Positions 8,534-18,531 are shown, counted from the first letter of the stretch. The stretch is 64,000 nucleotides of DNA from JAWRCU01 sp033542235 (GCF_033542235.1 NZ_JAWRCU010000013.1:1-64000), one strand, 5' to 3'. Numbers and translations are program-made. The notes: generated from the sequence alone by a model not told the origin.

Positions 8534-10918
8534 ATGTGGACGCTTCAGAAGTTCCTCGGCTTCTTTCTTGCCTTCATTTTCGTGGCCGTTTCGGCTGCCG
8601 GCGCGCTTGCACAAGAGCAAAAACGCCTTGCTTTCGTCATAGGCAATGCCGCCTATCCATCAGGCGCGCTGGCGACACCCGCCAACGATGCCGGACTGAT
8701 CGCGCAGACCCTGCAGGCGGCCGGTTTCGATGTGGTCGGCGCCCGCGACGTTGACCAGGAATCGCTGCGCGGTTCATTGCGCGATTTCCTCGGCAAGGTC
8801 TCCGCCGCCGGTCCCGAAGCTGTCGTCTTCGTCTATCTCGCCGGCCGCGGTGTGCAGTTCGAAGGCGAGAACTACTTCTTGCCGGTCGATGCCCAGATCG
8901 CCAATCCAACCGACGTTCCGCTTCAGGGAATGCGGCTATCCGATATCACCAAGTCCCTGGCTGGACTGCCGACGAAGGTCAACATCGTCGTGCTCGATGC
9001 GGCGCGGCCCAATGCATTCCCGAAAATGAACCAGCCGCTCGCCGGCGGTCTCGCGCTGGTCGATCCCGACCCGAACATGATGATTGCCTTCAACGCCGCT
9101 CCGGGGACCGTCGCCCCGGAAGGCAGGGGGCCGTACGGCGCCTATGCCCAGGCCCTTGCCGAGATGATGCGTGAGGGTGGCTTGTCGCTCGACGATGTGT
9201 TCGATCGCACGCGCCTGCGTGTCAACGAGGTAACACAGGGCGCGGAAGTTCCGTGGGACGCCTCCAAGATCAGCGCGCCCTTCGTCTTTTTCGACCGTGC
9301 TCCGGATGCGCCCGCGCCCAAAGTTTCGGAGGCCGAATCCCAGGCCAACAGAACCAGGCAAATCCGCGACTTCGATGCCCACGACGCCTATGTCGCGGCC
9401 CTCGATCGCGACACGTTGCGTGGCTACGAGGATTTCCTCGTCGCCTATCCTCACGACCCCATGGCCAAGCGTGTGCGCGCCATCGTCGCGGCGCGGCGAG
9501 AGGCGATCACCTGGCGCGAAACCTGGCTGCGGGATACGCCGGAGGCCTACTGGTCCTATCTCCGGCGCTACCCGCATGGCCCGCATGCCTGGGACGCCCG
9601 CCGCCGGCTCGAGCATTTCGAGGCGGCCCTGGAGCCGCCGGAGGATTTTGCCGTCTACGCCTATGATGTGCCGCCGCCTCCGGAGGAGGAAATCGTCTAT
9701 GTCGACCGGCCGGTGCTCTATTTCGACGACCCCGATTTCGACTTGCCGCCGCCACCGCCGGTCGCGGTCACATTCCTGCCCCCGCCGCCGCCCGATTTCG
9801 TTATGCTGCCGCCCCCGCCGCCCCCCGTCGGCATCTTCGTCCTGCCGACGCCGGCCTTTGTGCCCATTCCGGCTTGGGTCGACCCGCCGCCTCATGTCGT
9901 GCCGCCGCCGGACAACGTCATCTTCAACAACATCCACAACACCACCATCATCAACAACACGACGATCAACAACGAGAACAACCAGGCAGCGCAGCGAGGT
10001 GGCCTCACCACCGGCCAGAAGCTGACCGGGGCCGCTGTCGGGATGGGCGCGGCCGCGCTCGCGACCAAAGTCGCGCTGCCGCCGCTGTTGCAGAAGAAGG
10101 CCACGCTCTCCAACCAGCGCCCCGTTGCTGCGGGCAAGCCCGACCAGGCCGCGGCGCAGGGCAAGCAGCCCGGCGGCGCGACCCCGCTCTCGAAGACGCT
10201 CTCAACCGATCACGCCCTGCCTGGAGCGAACGGCAAGACGCTGCCGCTCGTCGACGGCAAACCGCCTGTGCTCAACGGCCAGAATTTGCCCGCCGACAAG
10301 TCCAAGAACCCGCCTGGCAAGCAAGCCACCCTGGGCGGCAATCAGAAAACAGGAAATGCCGTTACCGCACAGGGCAAAGGCCAGCATAACGGAGCCGGCA
10401 ACAGCCTTGACAAGAATGGCAAGCTCCCCAAGCAGCCGACCGTCAATGGTGCCCCTGCCGGGCAGGCCCTGAACGTCCCGCAGAAGCCCAAGAACAATCC
10501 GAACGCGACGTCCGGCCAGGGCAACGGCAAAGGCAAGAATCTGTCGGCTGGCCAGTCCGTTGTCGTGCCGAGCGACCAGGGGTCGGCTGCCGGGAACAAG
10601 AAGCTCCGCAAGCCGCGGAGCGGCGATGCAGGTCCCGCTGTCGCGAACGGCAACGTCCAGCGGAATATCAAGGTCAGCAAGCCGAAGGGGAACCCGCAGC
10701 CCCAGGTCAAGCCGCAGCAGAAGCCGAGCGTGCAGGCGTTATCCAAGCCGCAAAAGCCGGAATTCCATGCGCAGCCCAAGCCTCAGGTGCAGGCGCGAAG
10801 CGTGCCGCAGCAACCCAAGCCGCAGCAACCCAAGCCCCAGCAGCCCAAGCCGCAGCAGCAACAGGTCAAGAAGAAGCCGTCTTGCGGGCAGAAGGGCGAA
10901 CCGGCCTGCGGCAAGTAG
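8534..10918 (+). CDS. Caspase-fold (peptidase C14) pseudoenzyme with Pro-rich and low-complexity C-terminus
   Basis: 794 residues. A signal peptide (residues 1-27, ending ALAQ) precedes a C14/p20 caspase-like domain at about 30-255 (RLAFVIGNAAYP...GENYFLPVDA). The catalytic His of the usual GHG motif is Arg105 (LAGRG), and the catalytic Cys of DACR is Ala157 (VVLDAARPN), so both active residues are lost. A helical YPHDP/YPHGP repeat region follows at about 280-365. Next come runs of Pro (about 380-450), an Asn-rich stretch (NNIHNTTIINNTTI), and a long Gln/Lys/Pro/Asn-rich tail ending in KPQQPKPQQ repeats. It is exported, and more likely a scaffold or envelope factor than a protease. No strong ribosome site is visible before the ATG. 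Confidence 0.8.
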   Translation: MWTLQKFLGFFLAFIFVAVSAAGALAQEQKRLAFVIGNAAYPSGALATPANDAGLIAQTLQAAGFDVVGARDVDQESLRGSLRDFLGKVSAAGPEAVVFVYLAGRGVQFEGENYFLPVDAQIANPTDVPLQGMRLSDITKSLAGLPTKVNIVVLDAARPNAFPKMNQPLAGGLALVDPDPNMMIAFNAAPGTVAPEGRGPYGAYAQALAEMMREGGLSLDDVFDRTRLRVNEVTQGAEVPWDASKISAPFVFFDRAPDAPAPKVSEAESQANRTRQIRDFDAHDAYVAALDRDTLRGYEDFLVAYPHDPMAKRVRAIVAARREAITWRETWLRDTPEAYWSYLRRYPHGPHAWDARRRLEHFEAALEPPEDFAVYAYDVPPPPEEEIVYVDRPVLYFDDPDFDLPPPPPVAVTFLPPPPPDFVMLPPPPPPVGIFVLPTPAFVPIPAWVDPPPHVVPPPDNVIFNNIHNTTIINNTTINNENNQAAQRGGLTTGQKLTGAAVGMGAAALATKVALPPLLQKKATLSNQRPVAAGKPDQAAAQGKQPGGATPLSKTLSTDHALPGANGKTLPLVDGKPPVLNGQNLPADKSKNPPGKQATLGGNQKTGNAVTAQGKGQHNGAGNSLDKNGKLPKQPTVNGAPAGQALNVPQKPKNNPNATSGQGNGKGKNLSAGQSVVVPSDQGSAAGNKKLRKPRSGDAGPAVANGNVQRNIKVSKPKGNPQPQVKPQQKPSVQALSKPQKPEFHAQPKPQVQARSVPQQPKPQQPKPQQPKPQQQQVKKKPSCGQKGEPACGK

Positions 10919-11038
10919 CGAGCACGAAAGGGCGCGCCCAATTCGTCCAGCAAATCATCGGAGCTCCGGCTGGGTATCGGTCATGTCTGACCGGGGATCA
11001 CGCTTCGTGCCAACGAGTGCATGGCGCAACTGAAGTCA

Positions 11039-12367
11039 TCAACGGCCAGTTGCGGCGAAGCTTCTTTCAAAACGGTCGACGACATCATCGACATCGGACA
11101 TGGCCAGGCAGAGTGGCGGGCACATGCGAATGACGTTCCGGTAAGGCCCAGAGCGGCTGGCGACAAGCCCGTTGCGGCGCGTCTCCTCGAAGATCGCGAG
11201 TGTCTCTTCTGGCGCCGGCTCTTTCGTGACGCGGCTCTTGACGAGCTCGATTGCAAGCATCAAGCCGCGGCCTCTGACGTCGCCGATAATCGGATAGCGC
11301 TCCTTCAAGTCTTCGAGCCGAGCCTTGAGCGCACCACCGACAGCCCGGGCGTTCTCCTGAAGCTGTTCCTCTCGGATCACTTTGAGAACGGCGCGGCCGG
11401 CCGCGCACGCAACCGGATTCGCACCGTAGGTGTGGAACAGGAACTTGTCGGCCATCGACTCGGCAACCGCACGTTTGGCGATCACTGCGCCGAGAGGGAT
11501 TCCGTTGCCCACACCTTTTGCCACCACAACGATATCGGGCACCACGCCGTGAGATTCGAAGGACCAGAAGGCGTCGCCCGTGCGTCCCACGCCGGCCTGC
11601 ACCTCGTCTATGATGCAGAGGCCGCCAGCGGCCCGTACTCGCTGCAATGCGCCAGCGATATAGCCTTCGGGCATGGGGACGATGCCGCCGTAGCCCTGGA
11701 CGGGTTCGATGATCATGCCCGCCAGCTTGCCGCTCGTGGAGGTTGCGATCGCGCGGTCGACTTCCCGCAGATAAGGCTCCAATTCTTCGCCGTGGACGCC
11801 GCGATACTGGTTCGGCTCCGGCACGAAGGTTACGCCCCCGAGCTGCGGGACCGGGTGGCGGAAGCCGGCTATGCCCGTCACCGACTGCGCGCCAAACGTG
11901 GCTCCATGGTAGCTGGAGGCAAGCGCCAGCATGTCGATATTGCCGGTATGGGAACGCGCCATGAGCAGGGCGAGGTCGATCGCTTCGGCACCGGAATTGG
12001 TGAAATGGACGACCCATTCGTGGCCGGCCGGCATCGTGGCCGCGAGTTCTTCGGCGTACTGGGCCGGCACCGGATGATAGAACATGGTGGTGCAGTGGGT
12101 CAGTTCCGCGACCTGTTCGCTCGCGGCCTTCACGACTTGCGGATGCGCGTGACCCACTGAGATGCAAAGGTTCATTCCAAGCAGGTCGATGTATTTTCTA
12201 TCCTGTTCATCCCAAACATATTGTCCCCGGCCACGCTTGATGATCAGCGGATCCTTGTAGGGGACGAATTTGCGCTGGGAGGCGGAGTAGAAGCGGTCCC
12301 TGCGATCGACAATGCTTTGCGTCGACCAGTCGACCGCAAGCGATGAATGGATATGAGGAGCGTTCAT
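11039..12367 (-). CDS. Class III PLP-dependent aminotransferase (AGXT2-like)
   Basis: 442 residues, fold-type I class III. NSGAEAIDLALLMAR forms the phosphate-binding region, IIDEVQAGVGRTG supplies the Asp that contacts the PLP ring, and VVVAKGVGNGIPLGAVI contains the Schiff-base Lys. The sequence resembles alanine-glyoxylate (AGXT2) and omega-amino-acid transaminases. It neighbours a LysR gene and the dimethylglycine-type dehydrogenases, so its substrate may be a product of betaine breakdown (for example a glycine/glyoxylate exchange). That is inference. Confidence 0.85.
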   Translation of the reverse strand: MNAPHIHSSLAVDWSTQSIVDRRDRFYSASQRKFVPYKDPLIIKRGRGQYVWDEQDRKYIDLLGMNLCISVGHAHPQVVKAASEQVAELTHCTTMFYHPVPAQYAEELAATMPAGHEWVVHFTNSGAEAIDLALLMARSHTGNIDMLALASSYHGATFGAQSVTGIAGFRHPVPQLGGVTFVPEPNQYRGVHGEELEPYLREVDRAIATSTSGKLAGMIIEPVQGYGGIVPMPEGYIAGALQRVRAAGGLCIIDEVQAGVGRTGDAFWSFESHGVVPDIVVVAKGVGNGIPLGAVIAKRAVAESMADKFLFHTYGANPVACAAGRAVLKVIREEQLQENARAVGGALKARLEDLKERYPIIGDVRGRGLMLAIELVKSRVTKEPAPEETLAIFEETRRNGLVASRSGPYRNVIRMCPPLCLAMSDVDDVVDRFERSFAATGR

Positions 12368-12441
12368 GTCCTTGCCTCTCAGATTTGAGCAACGGAAGGA
12401 TAGAACATGGATGCGTGTGCGAACGCACCGGCAAAATGATC

Positions 12442-12458
12442 CATCAGGATAACTGATG
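12442..12458. promoter_or_regulatory. Inverted repeat upstream of the aminotransferase
   Basis: CATCAG (12442-12447) and CTGATG (12453-12458) with a 5-base spacer lie about 75 bases upstream of the aminotransferase start. A stem-loop follows at 12466-12487 (TTAGGGC / GCCCTAA, 8-base loop), near the end of the LysR gene. The first may be an operator and the second a terminator of the LysR transcript. Confidence 0.35.
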
Positions 12459-12509
12459 CAGCCAATTAGGGCGCCGGGATGCCCTAAGACGAAAATGCGG
12501 CGGCTAAGG

Positions 12510-13487
12510 TCAAGCCGGAGCCGCCGATCGCTCCAGGGTAAAGTGGTCAGGAGGCAAATCGGGCAGGCGCTCGTTTATCGCCTTTCTCAGCACTTCCGCG
12601 GTGCGCGCGGCAAATGCTTCGGGCAATTCTCCCAATTCCCGCTCCCGCGCGACCAGCAGGATGTTGCGCGACAGGCTGGTGAACGGCAGTGGATGAATGT
12701 CGATTTGCATGCCCTCGGCAAGGCCGTCGATGAGCAGCGTCGGCGTCAAGATGGCGAAGCCCATGCCCGCCGCCACGGGCGCCATCACCACGCTGGAGCG
12801 ATCGCCCTCCATCGCCCGCGGCAGCTCGATGCGCAGGCGGCTGAGATGCTGATCGACCCGCAAACCGACCGGCGTCTCCCTGGAAAAACGCACGAAAGCA
12901 AGCTTGCTTGAGAGTTTTCTGATGTCGCCGACGTCGCCAGAAAAACCCTTCGGTGTCACAAGCAGGAATTTCTCCGTCATGACGGGGTAGCGCGTCAGCC
13001 CTTCGATCTCGAACAGTTCGCCTGAAGTTACCGCCAGGTCAGCGCGGCGTGCCCGAAGCAGCGCGACATGATCGGTGGCAAGCCCGGCAAAAAGGCTGAG
13101 TTCCGGAATGCCGAAATCTCTTCGCGCCAGAACCGAGAGCGCGGGCGCCAAAGTGGTGGCGATCGAAGCCAGCAGCGCCACCCTCAGCAGCGGCAGGGGC
13201 GCGGCATTGACACGGCGCGCCTCGGTGCGCAGTCCCTCCACTTCCGCCAGTATGGCGGCGGCCCGGCGATGCAGCGCTATGCCGGCCTTCGTCAACTCGA
13301 TGGGTCTCAGATTGCGGTCGATCAGGCTTACGCCGAGCGCCGTTTCCAGGTTCTTCAAATGCTGGGACGCGGCTGACTGGGTCATGCCGAGCATCTGCGC
13401 GGCCTGCGTTACATGCCGTGTCTCGACGATGGCCGCGAAAACCTCGATCGACCGTAACAGATTGAAATCGAAGCTGCCGCTCTTCAC
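12510..13487 (-). CDS. LysR-family transcriptional regulator
   Basis: About 325 residues. The N-terminal winged helix is clear (FAAIVETRHVTQAAQMLGMTQSAASQHLKNLETALGVSLIDR), followed by a two-lobed periplasmic-binding-like effector domain. I prefer the GTG at 13487 because AAGGGA lies 6 bases upstream; an ATG at 13514 would add 9 residues but has no site. The much longer open frame upstream overlaps the divergent dehydrogenase and is not coding. It is divergent from the DMGDH-like operon and so the likely regulator of that operon, possibly also of the betaine transporter. Confidence 0.88.
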   Translation of the reverse strand: MKSGSFDFNLLRSIEVFAAIVETRHVTQAAQMLGMTQSAASQHLKNLETALGVSLIDRNLRPIELTKAGIALHRRAAAILAEVEGLRTEARRVNAAPLPLLRVALLASIATTLAPALSVLARRDFGIPELSLFAGLATDHVALLRARRADLAVTSGELFEIEGLTRYPVMTEKFLLVTPKGFSGDVGDIRKLSSKLAFVRFSRETPVGLRVDQHLSRLRIELPRAMEGDRSSVVMAPVAAGMGFAILTPTLLIDGLAEGMQIDIHPLPFTSLSRNILLVARERELGELPEAFAARTAEVLRKAINERLPDLPPDHFTLERSAAPA

Positions 13488-13517
13488 CGGATATCCCTTC
13501 GCAGCACCCAGCATAAG

Positions 13518-13528
13518 TTTTGCTAATG
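13518..13528. promoter_or_regulatory. Candidate regulator site TTTTGCTAATG (copy 1)
   Basis: This 11-base string, in the 117-base gap between the LysR gene and the first DMGDH-like gene, recurs exactly at 20140-20150 upstream of the betaine-binding protein gene. Downstream of it, GCAGAAA gives partial dyad symmetry with TTTTGC. It could be the LysR binding site shared by both promoters. Confidence 0.3.
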
Positions 13529-13604
13529 TTGCAGAAATCCCATTGAGCACAAGCCCGCTTGGCGGGAAAGATCGCCGCGTTTCGGCGGCAAAGGGATCCC
13601 ACCG

Positions 13605-16058
13605 GTGAATGAAGACGCCCGGATCGTGATCATAGGCGGCGGTGTAATCGGCCTGAGCGTCGCTTATCATCTGGCCGAACTCGGCGTGACCGACGTCGTT
13701 CTCATCGAGCGGAATCAATTGACGAGCGGGACCTCCTGGCACGCCGCCGGGATCGTGGGCCCTCTCAGGGCCACGCTCAATTTGACCCGCCTCGCGCAAT
13801 ACGCGACCGAGCTCCTCCCGAGGCTCGATGAACTGACGGGCCAGTCCGCCGGCTATCGACAAACGGGCGGCCTCTGGCTGGCGCGCCAGGAAGAGCGGAT
13901 GAGCGAGCTCAAACGCATCGCGCATATGGGCGACGTCTGCGGCCTTCGGGTCGAACTGATCGACGCGAACGTCATTGGCGAGCGGGTTCCCGGAATAGCT
14001 CTTGACGGACTGGCGGGCGCACTTTGGGTGGAAGAGGACGGGCAAGCCAATCCCGTAGATATCTGCGCGGCCTATGCGAGGCGGGCGCGCAAAGCCGGAA
14101 TACGAATCCTGGAAGGTGTCGCCTGCAGCGGCTTCGTAATCGAGAAAGGCCGGGTCGCGGGCGTCAAGCTGGCGTCCGGCGCGACGATCCGATGCGAGGC
14201 GGTGGTAAACTGCGCCGGCGCCTGGGCAAGGCACATCGGCGGCATGGCTGGGGTCCCGGTTCCGCTGCAGGCTGTCGAACACATGTATGTGGTGACAGAG
14301 CCCATTGCAGGGCTGCCCAACCCGTTCCCGATCCTGCGCGACCTGGACGAGGGCATCTATGTCAAGGGGGATTCCGGCAAGCTCGTCCTTGGCGGCTTCG
14401 AGCCTGACGCCAAGATCTTCGAGGTCAACAGCGCGGCCGGCGACAGGCCCTTTGTCGAATTGCCCGAGGACTGGGACCAGTTCGAGCCTTTCATGTCAGC
14501 CGGATTGCGGCTCTTTCCCGCTCTCGCCGAGACAGGCATTCGTCACTTCATGAACGGGCCGGAAAGCTTCACTCCGGACACCCTGCCCTTGATGGGCGAA
14601 TCGCCTTATCTGCGCGGCTTCTTCGTCGCCGCCGGGTTCAACTCGACGGGCATGATGTCATCCGCCGGCGCCGGCAAGGCGATGGCCGAATGGATCGTCG
14701 ACGGCGAACCCGGACTCGATCTGTGGCCGCTCGATATCTCGCGTTTCGATCGCAACTCCGCATCCCGGGCTTTCGTGCGGGCGCGAATGGAGGAATCGGT
14801 CGCCGATCTCTTCCGGATGCACTGGCCCTACAAGCAGTCCAAGGCCGGCCGCGGCCAGCGCCGTTCGGCTTGGCATGACATGCTCGGCGAAGCGGGGGCG
14901 GTGTTCGGGGCTCCGACCGGCTGGGAGCGGCCGCTGTGGTACGCCCGCAGCGAGGCGGATCGCGAGCCGCACTATACCTTCGGCAGGCAGCACTGGTGGC
15001 AGGCCGCCGAACGCGAGGCGGTCGCCATGGCCGGCGGCGTCGGACTGTTCGAGCTTTCCCCGTTCACCAAGCTCGACGTTACCGGACGCGATGCGGCAAG
15101 ATTGCTGCAGCAGCTGTCGGCCAACAACATCGATGTTGCCGAAGGCAGGTCGGTCTACACGCAAATGCTCAACCGCCATGGCGGGATCGAGGCCGACGTC
15201 ACCGTCACACGCAGCGGAGATGCCGCTTTCCGCGTCGTTTCCGGCGCTGCCACTCGGCAAAAGGATTTCGCCTGGATCGCCAGGCACGCCAACGATTTCG
15301 GACTAGACGCCTCAGTGTTCGACGCCACATCGGCCGAGGCGGTCCTCGGCGTCATGGGGCCGCGCTCTCGCGACCTGCTCGAGGAATTGACCGATGCGGA
15401 TCTGTCCGACGCGGCGTTTCCCTTCTCGACTTCCCGGCGGATCGATGTCGGCATGGTCAACGTGCGGGCAACGCGTGTCAGCTTCGTCGGCGAGCTTGGA
15501 TACGAACTCTACGTTCCCGTCGAATGCGCCGAAAGCCTGCTGTCGACCATAAGGGAAGCCGGCAGGGCGCATGGCGCGGTCCTTTGCGGTCACTATGCGC
15601 TCGACGGCTGCCGGCTGGAAAAAGGTTATCGGCACTGGGGACATGACGTCGGCCCGAAGGAAACGCCGCTCGAAGCGGGGCTAGGCTTTGCCGTCTCCTG
15701 GACGAAGGGCGAGTTCATCGGGCGCGCCGCGCTCGAGGCGCAAAGAGCCCGAGGGTTAACCCGCCGCCTCCTGCATTTCGCGGTCGAGGGAGCCAATCCG
15801 CTTCTGCTGCACGATGAGCCCATTTACCGGGACGGCAAGTTCGCCGGACTGACGACCTCGGGCGGCTTCGGCTTCCGCACGGGACTAAGTCTTTGCCTCG
15901 GCTATGTCGCCTGCGAGACGGGCGAAACGAAACAGCAACTTGCCGCATCGAGATATGAGATCGCCGTCGCGGGGCAGCGCTTCGGTCTCAGGCTTCTCGA
16001 AAGGCCGCCTTACGATCCATCCGGCTGCAGGATGCGCAGCCAACAGGAGACACTATGA
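13605..16058 (+). CDS. FAD-dependent dehydrogenase-aminomethyltransferase (dimethylglycine/sarcosine dehydrogenase-like), paralogue 1
   Basis: 817 residues. The N-terminal DAO-type FAD domain (IVIIGGGVIGLSVAYHLAELG) carries TSWHAAG, whose His aligns with the residue that binds FAD covalently in mitochondrial DMGDH. The C-terminal half (from about residue 430) is a GcvT/aminomethyltransferase domain that should pass the released methylene to tetrahydrofolate (motifs LGVMGPRSRDLL, SFVGELGYELYVP, LEKGYRHWGHD). Expected role: oxidative N-demethylation of dimethylglycine or sarcosine. The GTG start is preceded by AAGGGA. It overlaps the next gene by 4 bases (ATGA). Confidence 0.88.
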   Translation: MNEDARIVIIGGGVIGLSVAYHLAELGVTDVVLIERNQLTSGTSWHAAGIVGPLRATLNLTRLAQYATELLPRLDELTGQSAGYRQTGGLWLARQEERMSELKRIAHMGDVCGLRVELIDANVIGERVPGIALDGLAGALWVEEDGQANPVDICAAYARRARKAGIRILEGVACSGFVIEKGRVAGVKLASGATIRCEAVVNCAGAWARHIGGMAGVPVPLQAVEHMYVVTEPIAGLPNPFPILRDLDEGIYVKGDSGKLVLGGFEPDAKIFEVNSAAGDRPFVELPEDWDQFEPFMSAGLRLFPALAETGIRHFMNGPESFTPDTLPLMGESPYLRGFFVAAGFNSTGMMSSAGAGKAMAEWIVDGEPGLDLWPLDISRFDRNSASRAFVRARMEESVADLFRMHWPYKQSKAGRGQRRSAWHDMLGEAGAVFGAPTGWERPLWYARSEADREPHYTFGRQHWWQAAEREAVAMAGGVGLFELSPFTKLDVTGRDAARLLQQLSANNIDVAEGRSVYTQMLNRHGGIEADVTVTRSGDAAFRVVSGAATRQKDFAWIARHANDFGLDASVFDATSAEAVLGVMGPRSRDLLEELTDADLSDAAFPFSTSRRIDVGMVNVRATRVSFVGELGYELYVPVECAESLLSTIREAGRAHGAVLCGHYALDGCRLEKGYRHWGHDVGPKETPLEAGLGFAVSWTKGEFIGRAALEAQRARGLTRRLLHFAVEGANPLLLHDEPIYRDGKFAGLTTSGGFGFRTGLSLCLGYVACETGETKQQLAASRYEIAVAGQRFGLRLLERPPYDPSGCRMRSQQETL

Positions 16059-18514
16059 GACAACATGCCCGCGTCGTCGTCATCGGCGGCGGCGCCATGG
16101 GGGTTTCCCTTCTCTATCATCTTGCCAAGCGCGGCTGGAGCGACGTGGTCCTTGTCGAGAGGCAGGAACTGACTGCAGGCTCGACCTGGCACGCCGCAGG
16201 GCTGTGCACGCATTTCGCCCACAACGCCACGATCATGGAGATGCGGGCCCATTCCGTGCGGCTTTACCGGGAGGTGCTGACGGCTGAAACCGGCCTGCCG
16301 ACCGGCTTCCATCCGAGCGGCGCGCTCCGCGTCACGCGTTCAGCGGACCGCATGGACGAATTCCGTCACGTGCAAGGCCTTGGCCGCTTCGTCGGCTACG
16401 AGTTCAACATTCTGACCCCCGCCGAGCTGAAGAAAATATACCCACTCTGCCAGACCGACGGCATCCTCGGCGCCATCCATGAGCCGAATGACGGGCATGT
16501 CGATCCGACGCTGGCTACCAACGCAATGGCAGCAGGCGCGCGTTCGCGCGGCGCCGAGATCGTGCGCCGCAATCCGGTCCTGTCGATCGACCGCACGGCT
16601 TCGGGCGAGTGGCTGGTTCGAACCGCGGAAGGGGATATCAGGGCTCAGCATGTGGTGAACGCGGCCGGCACCTGGTGCCGCGAGGTGGGCGAGATGATGG
16701 GCATCGATTTGCCGGTCGTTCCGATGCTCCACCAATATGTCGTCACCGACACCGTGCCAGAAATCGCCGAGCGCATAGCGGCCGGCCAGAAGGAACTCCC
16801 GATCATCCGCGACCCGGAGGAGAGCTGGTATCTGCGCCAGGAGAGGGACGGCTATATCGTCGGGCCCTACGAGAAGTCGGCTCATCCCTGGGCGATCGAC
16901 GGCGTTCCACCGGAGTTCGGCATGGAATTGCTGCCGCCGGACCTCGACCGTGTCGAGCATATCATCGCACTGGCGATGGAGCGGGTTCCCGCGCTTGCCA
17001 GCGCCGGCATCAGGACCGTCGTCAATGGCCCGATCACCTTCACGCCGGACGCCAATCCGCTGGTCGGCCCTGCTTTCGGCCTCAGAAATTGCTGGCTTCT
17101 GACCGGTTCCAGCATGGGCGTGATGGAGGGCGGCGGCGCCGGTGCCTTCCTGGCCGACTGGATCGTCGACGGTGAGCCGCCACGGGATGCGCTGGCCATC
17201 GATCCCCGGCGCTTCGGCAATTACGCCGATCGCGACTACCGCGTCGACAAAGCGGTGGAATGCTTCGGCCTGCAATTCGGCGTGCACTATCCCTATGAGG
17301 AACGCGAAGCGGGGCGCCCGCGCCGCACCACGCCCGCGCTCGACGTCCAAATCTCGCAAGGCGCGGTGCTGGGCGCTGCCTATGGGTGGGAGCGCCCCAA
17401 CTGGTTCGCTAAAGGGAATAATGGCCGCAACCCACCGCTTACCTTCAAGCGCCCGGGCTGGCTGGATGCCGTAAGAGGGGAATGTCTCGCGGTGCGGGAC
17501 AGCGTCGGGGTGGTCGATCTCTCGGCCTTTTCGAAGTTCGAGGTGAGCGGACCGAATGCCGAAGCCTTCATGGCCTCGCTCGGCGCCAACACGCCGCCGT
17601 CCCGTTTTGGCCGTATCGGCTTGATTCACGTTCTGACCGAAAAAGGAGGCGTCGCTTCCGAATTCACCGTCACACGGCTCGAGCAGCGCCGCTTCTATCT
17701 GACCAGCGCGGCGCTGGCGGAACGACACGACGACGACCTGCTTCGCGTCCGGTCGGCCTCGTTTCCGGGTGTCGTTGTCGAAAACATCACCGAAAGGCGG
17801 GGTGTCCTGGGCGTCATGGGACCGAACGCGGCTGACGTCCTGCAAGCGGTCAGCGAGGTCGACTTCTCGAATGAGGCCTTCCCATGGCTGTCGGCGCAGA
17901 CGATCAGGATTGCGGGCATCAAAGTGACGGCGCTTCGCGTGTCCTATGCCGGCGAATCGGGATGGGAGCTGCATGTCCAACTCGGACAGTTCCGCCGGTT
18001 GTACGACGTGATAGGCAAGGCGGGCGCGCGGCACGGCCAGCGGCCCTTCGGTGTGTATGCTCTGAACTTCATGCGTCTGGAGAAGGGCTATCGGGGATGG
18101 GGCGCCGACCTGACGACCGAGCGTACGCCGCTCGAAGCGGGGCTGGGCGCTTTGGTCAAAGCAGACGGACGCTCCTTCGTAGGGCGCGACGCCATGCTCG
18201 AGCGCCAGAACGGGCAACCCTGGCGGATGGCGCTTCTGGAAATCGAGGATGATGGCGAGCGGCTACCCTTCTACAGCCACGCGGTGCTGCGCGAGGGCCG
18301 GCCAGTCGGTGTCATCACGAGCGCGGGCTACGGCTTCCGCACGAACAAGGTGCTGGCGCTCGCATATCTGAGGCCAGGGGTCCCGGAACGGGACTTCGGC
18401 ATCTCGATCCTAGGCAAGGAGCTCGCGGCCCGTGAACTGGAGGAAGCTCCCTACGATCCGCGAAATCTGCGGCTGCGCGGGATGCACCATCTGCAGCCCG
18501 CCGCACCGGTTTGA
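16055..18514 (+). CDS. FAD-dependent dehydrogenase-aminomethyltransferase (dimethylglycine/sarcosine dehydrogenase-like), paralogue 2
   Basis: 819 residues, the same two-domain plan as the preceding gene. It has the Rossmann loop VVVIGGGAMGVSLLYHLAKRG, then AGSTWHAAGL with the putative covalent-FAD His, then a C-terminal GcvT-like half (LGVMGPNAADVL, SYAGESGWELHVQ, MRLEKGYRGWGADL). Two paralogues in tandem suggest successive demethylations (for example dimethylglycine to sarcosine to glycine) or two related substrates. Its start overlaps the previous stop, which implies translational coupling. The next gene starts 17 bases after its stop. Confidence 0.88.
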   Translation: MRQHARVVVIGGGAMGVSLLYHLAKRGWSDVVLVERQELTAGSTWHAAGLCTHFAHNATIMEMRAHSVRLYREVLTAETGLPTGFHPSGALRVTRSADRMDEFRHVQGLGRFVGYEFNILTPAELKKIYPLCQTDGILGAIHEPNDGHVDPTLATNAMAAGARSRGAEIVRRNPVLSIDRTASGEWLVRTAEGDIRAQHVVNAAGTWCREVGEMMGIDLPVVPMLHQYVVTDTVPEIAERIAAGQKELPIIRDPEESWYLRQERDGYIVGPYEKSAHPWAIDGVPPEFGMELLPPDLDRVEHIIALAMERVPALASAGIRTVVNGPITFTPDANPLVGPAFGLRNCWLLTGSSMGVMEGGGAGAFLADWIVDGEPPRDALAIDPRRFGNYADRDYRVDKAVECFGLQFGVHYPYEEREAGRPRRTTPALDVQISQGAVLGAAYGWERPNWFAKGNNGRNPPLTFKRPGWLDAVRGECLAVRDSVGVVDLSAFSKFEVSGPNAEAFMASLGANTPPSRFGRIGLIHVLTEKGGVASEFTVTRLEQRRFYLTSAALAERHDDDLLRVRSASFPGVVVENITERRGVLGVMGPNAADVLQAVSEVDFSNEAFPWLSAQTIRIAGIKVTALRVSYAGESGWELHVQLGQFRRLYDVIGKAGARHGQRPFGVYALNFMRLEKGYRGWGADLTTERTPLEAGLGALVKADGRSFVGRDAMLERQNGQPWRMALLEIEDDGERLPFYSHAVLREGRPVGVITSAGYGFRTNKVLALAYLRPGVPERDFGISILGKELAARELEEAPYDPRNLRLRGMHHLQPAAPV

Positions 18515-18531
18515 ACGTCTGGAGAGATACC

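Noticed and set aside
12510..14282. A 590-residue LysR fusion with a long N-terminal extension
   Set aside because: The extension is antisense to the dehydrogenase gene and has no domain. The LysR start with a good ribosome site is at 13487.
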